A DNA stretch of 64,000 nucleotides, from NCBI GenBank assembly GCA_903836945.1, contig CAILSO010000008.1, positions 1 to 64,000 of the forward strand, given 5' to 3'. Under the pieces are notes generated by a model. It saw only the letters and a list, made by a program, of their open reading frames with translations. It had not been told where the DNA came from and did no database searches. This stretch comes from an uncultured Actinomycetes bacterium (GTDB lineage Bacteria; Actinomycetota; Actinomycetes; Nanopelagicales; Nanopelagicaceae). This document shows positions 59,943-64,000 of the stretch, in pieces. A program made the position numbers and the translations under genes. The number at the start of each line of letters is the position of its first letter. Position 1 is the stretch's first letter.

Positions 59943-61340
59943 TTAAAGATCCGCCGGTGATGACAAGGTGCCCCGAATTGCAGTAGCTGCTGCTACCAGT
60001 GGGCTTACTAAGTGGGTACGACCACCCTTGCCCTGACGACCTTCGAAGTTACGGTTAGATGTTGAAGCGGCTCGTTCGCCAACAGTGAGTTGATCAGGAT
60101 TCATGCCAAGGCACATTGAGCAACCGGCAGTACGCCATTCCGCACCAAAATCAATAAATACTTTATCTAGGCCCTCTGCTTCTGCCTGCAAGCGAACTCT
60201 TGCTGATCCTGGAACAACTAACATGCGAACTTTTTCATTCTTCTTCTTGCCCTTAATGACATCTGCCGCTGCGCGAAGATCCTCAATGCGACCATTGGTG
60301 CATGAGCCGAGAAAGATCGTATCTACGGTGATTTCTTTTAGCGGCGTACCAGCTGTTAGACCCATATAAGTCAGCGCTCTTTCCGCTGCGCCACGTTCTT
60401 CAACGTCGGCGATATCTGCCGGGTTTGGCACCTTTGCATTTAGAGGTAGTCCTTGGCCAGGATTGGTGCCCCAAGTTACAAATGGCTCTAATTCATCGGC
60501 GTTAATCGTGATCTCTTTATCGAACTTTGCATCCGCATCGCTCTTGAGCGTCTTCCAGTATGCAATAGCTGCTTCCCAATCCGCCCCCTTAGGCGCATGA
60601 GGCTTCTCCTTTAAATATTCAAAGGTAACTTCATCAGGTGCGATCAATCCGGCGCGGGCCCCGGCTTCAATCGACATGTTGCAAACGGTCATGCGTGATT
60701 CCATCGAAAGTGCTTGAATCGCAGAGCCGCGATATTCAAGGACATAGCCTTGACCGCCACCGGTTCCAATTTTTGCAATGATCGCCAAGATAATATCTTT
60801 TGAAGTAACGCCAGGCTTTAACTTTCCTTCAACGTTGATCGCCATTGTCTTTGGGCGAACCAATGGAAGCGTCTGTGTCGCTAGAACGTGTTCAACTTCA
60901 GATGTGCCGATACCAAAGGCAAGTGCGCCAAATGCGCCATGCGTTGAGGTGTGTGAATCACCGCAGACGATGGTCATTCCTGGTTGGGTAATTCCAAGTT
61001 GTGGTCCTACTACATGGACGATTCCTTGATCGATATCGCCAAGTGAGTGAATGCGAACACCAAACTCAGCAGCATTCTTGCGAAGCGTATCGACCTGCAA
61101 TTTAGAAACTGGATCGGCGATTGGTTTATCAATATTTAGCGTTGGCACATTGTGATCTTCGGTAGCGATAGTTAAATCGGGACGACGCACCTTGCGATTA
61201 GCCAGACGCAAGCCATCAAAAGCTTGTGGGCTAGTAACTTCGTGAATCAGGTGTAGATCGATGTAGAGCAGATCTGGTTCGCCGGGATTGCTTGAAACAA
61301 TATGATCGGCCCAAATCTTCTGCGCTAACGTGTTTCCCAT
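59943..61340 (-). CDS. leuC: 3-isopropylmalate dehydratase large subunit
   Basis: [64 protein letters not shown]. Confidence 0.97.
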   Translation of the reverse strand: MGNTLAQKIWADHIVSSNPGEPDLLYIDLHLIHEVTSPQAFDGLRLANRKVRRPDLTIATEDHNVPTLNIDKPIADPVSKLQVDTLRKNAAEFGVRIHSLGDIDQGIVHVVGPQLGITQPGMTIVCGDSHTSTHGAFGALAFGIGTSEVEHVLATQTLPLVRPKTMAINVEGKLKPGVTSKDIILAIIAKIGTGGGQGYVLEYRGSAIQALSMESRMTVCNMSIEAGARAGLIAPDEVTFEYLKEKPHAPKGADWEAAIAYWKTLKSDADAKFDKEITINADELEPFVTWGTNPGQGLPLNAKVPNPADIADVEERGAAERALTYMGLTAGTPLKEITVDTIFLGSCTNGRIEDLRAAADVIKGKKKNEKVRMLVVPGSARVRLQAEAEGLDKVFIDFGAEWRTAGCSMCLGMNPDQLTVGERAASTSNRNFEGRQGKGGRTHLVSPLVAAATAIRGTLSSPADL

Positions 61341-61365
61341 TTAACCTCTCCAAAGAGCTAAACTT

Positions 61366-61386
61366 GCATTTCACTATATGAGATGC
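61366..61386. promoter_or_regulatory. Imperfect 21-nt palindrome between leuC and divergent IclR gene
   Basis: GCATTTCAcTATAtGAGATGC-type dyad. Confidence 0.4.
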
Positions 61387-61398
61387 GAGTATTACATC

Positions 61399-62115
61399 GT
61401 GGACAATAAGAATAGCGGAGTTGGCGTTTTAGACAAAGCCGTAGCAATCCTGGCCTGCTTAGAAGCCGGCCCGCATTCACTTTCTGATTTAGTTGCTGCG
61501 ACTGGAATTGCTAGACCAACTGCCCATCGATTAGCCGTGGCCTTAGAACACCACCGCTTAGTCTCACGCGATTATTCTGGGCGCTTTGTTCTCGGCAACC
61601 GCTCCTCTGAATTAGCCCAAGCAGCTGGTGAAGATCGATTACTTGCAGTTGCAAGTTCGGCCCTTACCGCACTTCGAGATGCAACAAGTGAGAGCGCGCA
61701 GCTTTATCGCAGACTTGGCGATCAAAGAATCTGTGTTGCAACCGAGGAGCGCTTATCTGGACTACGCGATTCTGTTCCGATCGGTACCGTCTTAACCATG
61801 CAGGCTGGTTCGGCGGCGCAAGTTTTACTTGCGTGGGAGGAGCCAGAGAAATTACGACGCGGCTTGGTAAATGCAAAGTTTACTGCCGCCTCCCTTTCTG
61901 CAGTACGTCGTCGTGGTTGGGCGCAATCAGTTGGCGAACGTGAAGCCGGCGTCGCCTCGGTTTCAGCACCTGTGCGCGGGCCAAATAATAAAGTTATCGC
62001 AGCAGTAAGTATTTCTGGTCCAGTTGAAAGACTAGGCCGCCAACCTGGTCGTCTTCATGCTGCGGCAGTGATGGCTACCGCGGCACGCTTGACTGAGTAT
62101 GTCTCTAAAAAATAG
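61399..62115 (+). CDS. IclR-family transcriptional regulator (LtbR/NdgR-like by position)
   Basis: GVGVLDKAVAILACLEAGPHSLSDLVAATGIARPTAHRLAVALE; divergent from leuCD; GTG at 61399 or ATG at 61378. Confidence 0.9.
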   Translation: MDNKNSGVGVLDKAVAILACLEAGPHSLSDLVAATGIARPTAHRLAVALEHHRLVSRDYSGRFVLGNRSSELAQAAGEDRLLAVASSALTALRDATSESAQLYRRLGDQRICVATEERLSGLRDSVPIGTVLTMQAGSAAQVLLAWEEPEKLRRGLVNAKFTAASLSAVRRRGWAQSVGEREAGVASVSAPVRGPNNKVIAAVSISGPVERLGRQPGRLHAAAVMATAARLTEYVSKK

Positions 62116-62157
62116 GCTCTGACAAGTAGGCAATAAGAATTCAATAAGAATTAAGGT

Positions 62158-62667
62158 ATGAAAATGAAGCACAAATCTATTTATGTGGGGCTAATTAGCG
62201 CGCTACTTATAACAAATTCCATCCCAGTAAATGCCATGTCTATGGGAGCTATTGGCCTACCTAATCCAAAGTTAACTCCCGGTGCAATCGATCCTCGAGT
62301 GACACAATCAAATATTTCTTCAACCATCTGTGTAATTGGATATACCAAGACGGTTCGCCCGCCAGTTAGTTACACAAATGGCCTCAAGTATCGCCAGCTA
62401 CATAGTGGCTACAACGTTCAGGGCGATTTAAATATGCGCGATTACGAAGAGGATCATTTAATTCCACTTGAAGTTGGTGGCAATCCAAGTAGCGAGAAGA
62501 ATCTCTTTCCACAATATTATGCAGCTACCTTTGGCGCGCGAGTTAAAGATCAATTAGAAAATAAGATTCACTTGCTAGTTTGTTCTGGACGGATCTCATT
62601 GAAAGAAGGCCAGAGCGCTTTTACGCCCGACTGGAGCATTGGTTATAAAAAATATATGAAGTACTGA
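62158..62667 (+). CDS. Secreted HNH-like nuclease family protein
   Basis: N-terminal signal sequence; DYEEDHLIPLEVGGNPSSEKNLFPQ. Confidence 0.7.
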   Translation: MKMKHKSIYVGLISALLITNSIPVNAMSMGAIGLPNPKLTPGAIDPRVTQSNISSTICVIGYTKTVRPPVSYTNGLKYRQLHSGYNVQGDLNMRDYEEDHLIPLEVGGNPSSEKNLFPQYYAATFGARVKDQLENKIHLLVCSGRISLKEGQSAFTPDWSIGYKKYMKY

Positions 62668-62681
62668 TTCCTAGGTTTTGT

Positions 62682-62757
62682 TGGTAGCCCCGACGGGATT
62701 CGAACCCGCGTAGCTGGCTTGAGAAGCCAGAGTCCTAGGCCACTAGACGACGGGGCC
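62682..62757 (-). tRNA. tRNA-Glu (CTC), CCA encoded
   Basis: Minus strand GGCCCCGTCGTCTAGTGGCCTAGGACTCTGGCTTCTCAAGCCAGCTACGCGGGTTCGAATCCCGTCGGGGCTACCA; anticodon loop TTCTCAA. Confidence 0.95.
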
Positions 62758-62787
62758 AAGATTTTCGTGCGTATTAAGTTTTTCTAG

Positions 62788-62859
62788 CTGGGGTACCAGG
62801 ACTCGAACCTAGACAAGCTGAACCAGAATCAGCTGGGCTGCCAATTACCCCATACCCCA
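62788..62859 (-). tRNA. tRNA-Gln (CTG), CCA not encoded
   Basis: Minus strand TGGGGTATGGGGTAATTGGCAGCCCAGCTGATTCTGGTTCAGCTTGTCTAGGTTCGAGTCCTGGTACCCCAG; anticodon loop TTCTGGT. Confidence 0.94.
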
Positions 62860-62931
62860 CCAACTTCATTTACCAGCCCACTTTGAGCCATTAAAGAAAT
62901 TAGTTGGCTAAGGATACCTGACGGCGCCTGG

Positions 62932-64000
62932 CTAATTTATCGCAGCCGCTATGCGGGCAAGGGCTCGATCGCGACCAAGTAATTCCATAGATTCAAAGAG
63001 CGGCGGAGAAATATGACTTCCAGTGATGGCCACACGGACCGCACCGAATGCGATTCGAGGCTTAAGGGCCATCTCCTCTATTAAGGCGGCGCGAAGGATT
63101 TCTTCAATTGAAGAATGACTCCAATCAGAGAGCCCCTGCAGAACTTCACTTGCTTTAGCTAGAACTGCCTGCGATTGCGCATCAGCAATCTTTGGCAGCT
63201 CCTCACTATCAATTACGAAGTTCTTGGCAAATAGGAATTTGAGCATCGGCGTAACCTCGGCCAAGGTCGCAATTCGCTCTTGAATAATTGGAAGCGCGGT
63301 CTTTACGATTGTCAGCTCTTCTGGAGTTCCAGAAATTACGCCATCTTTAATTAAGAATGGCACGCTACGGCTTAGCAAATCATCAATAGTTAGCAATCGA
63401 ATCTTGTCGCCGTTTATGGCTTCCAACTTCTTCATATCGAATCTAGCTGGACTTGAGTGAACTCGTTCTACTGTGAATAGCTCGGTTAGCTCTTGCATCG
63501 TTACGTTCTCACGATCTTCACCAGGTGACCAACCTAGAAGTGCTAAGTAATTGCAGATCGCCTCTGGTAAGAATCCGCGATCGCGATACCAGGCGATTGA
63601 AACTTCACCATTTCGCTTTGAAAGTTTGGCATTATCTTGACCCATTACAAATGGCAGATGCGCAAAAGTTGGATAATCAGATGGCGCAACGCCCATCGCT
63701 TGGTAGACCCGAATCTGTCTTGGGGTTGAGGAGAGCAAATCTTCACCTCTAAGTACATGGGTTACCTTCATCATCACATCATCGACTGCGACGGCCAAGG
63801 TGTAGAGCGGTGAACCATCACCGCGAACTAGTACAAAATCCGGCACGAAGTTGTGATCGAAGGTAACTTCTCCGCGAATAGAATCGGTGAAAGTTGTTGA
63901 GCCATCCGGCATGCGCATCCGCAATACTGGCTTGCGACCTTCCGACTTGTAACGAGCTAAATCTGATTCCGAGATGGTGCGGCACTTTCCATCATAACCC
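62932..64000 (-). CDS. gltX: Glutamyl-tRNA synthetase (5' part lies beyond window end)
   Basis: DFVLVRGDGSPLYTLAVAVDDVMMKVTHVLRGEDLLSSTPRQI, KLSKRNGEVSI; the frame continues through 64000. Confidence 0.95.
   Translation of the reverse strand, partial: GYDGKCRTISESDLARYKSEGRKPVLRMRMPDGSTTFTDSIRGEVTFDHNFVPDFVLVRGDGSPLYTLAVAVDDVMMKVTHVLRGEDLLSSTPRQIRVYQAMGVAPSDYPTFAHLPFVMGQDNAKLSKRNGEVSIAWYRDRGFLPEAICNYLALLGWSPGEDRENVTMQELTELFTVERVHSSPARFDMKKLEAINGDKIRLLTIDDLLSRSVPFLIKDGVISGTPEELTIVKTALPIIQERIATLAEVTPMLKFLFAKNFVIDSEELPKIADAQSQAVLAKASEVLQGLSDWSHSSIEEILRAALIEEMALKPRIAFGAVRVAITGSHISPPLFESMELLGRDRALARIAAAIN

Noticed and set aside
62682-62859. Integrative element at the tRNA pair
   Set aside because: No integrase, att-like duplication or phage genes nearby; the flanking gene gltX is ordinary.

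Overview
This looks like a housekeeping-rich chromosomal stretch of a streamlined actinobacterium. Gene content and order suggest a freshwater acI/Nanopelagicales-type lineage, but that is inference and no phylogeny was run. About 64 protein genes are supported, plus tRNA-Glu(CTC) and tRNA-Gln(CTG). Conserved blocks: smc-mutM-rnc-rpmF-DUF177-SepIVA-like-coaD-rsmD-recG; rpsP-khpA-rimM-trmD; amt-glnB-glnD; leuCD with a divergent IclR regulator; plsC/ROK kinase/SRPBCC/fadD15/pimB/NlpC-P60; and fadAB, dxs, acnA, trkA pair, dut. I saw no prophage, transposon, CRISPR array or clear multi-gene defence island. The best second-look items are: (i) rpmF (L32), absent from the ORF track, and the implied non-AUG (CTG) start of rnc next to it; (ii) a stand-alone Cas4/RecB-like PD-(D/E)XK nuclease with an apparent four-Cys signature and no cas genes; (iii) two similar 22-nt palindromes spaced 33 bp apart between a divergent aminotransferase and an amidotransferase/MFS cluster; (iv) three unrelated four-copy short tandem repeats (16, 15 and 12 nt) at gene boundaries; (v) a GlnR-box-like motif upstream of amt-glnB-glnD; (vi) an ACC-deaminase-like gene between thiL and rpmB; (vii) a secreted HNH-like protein; (viii) an alpha/beta hydrolase fused to a small membrane domain; (ix) a LuxR-HTH protein with a possible C-terminal metal site; (x) a possible 30-aa membrane peptide.
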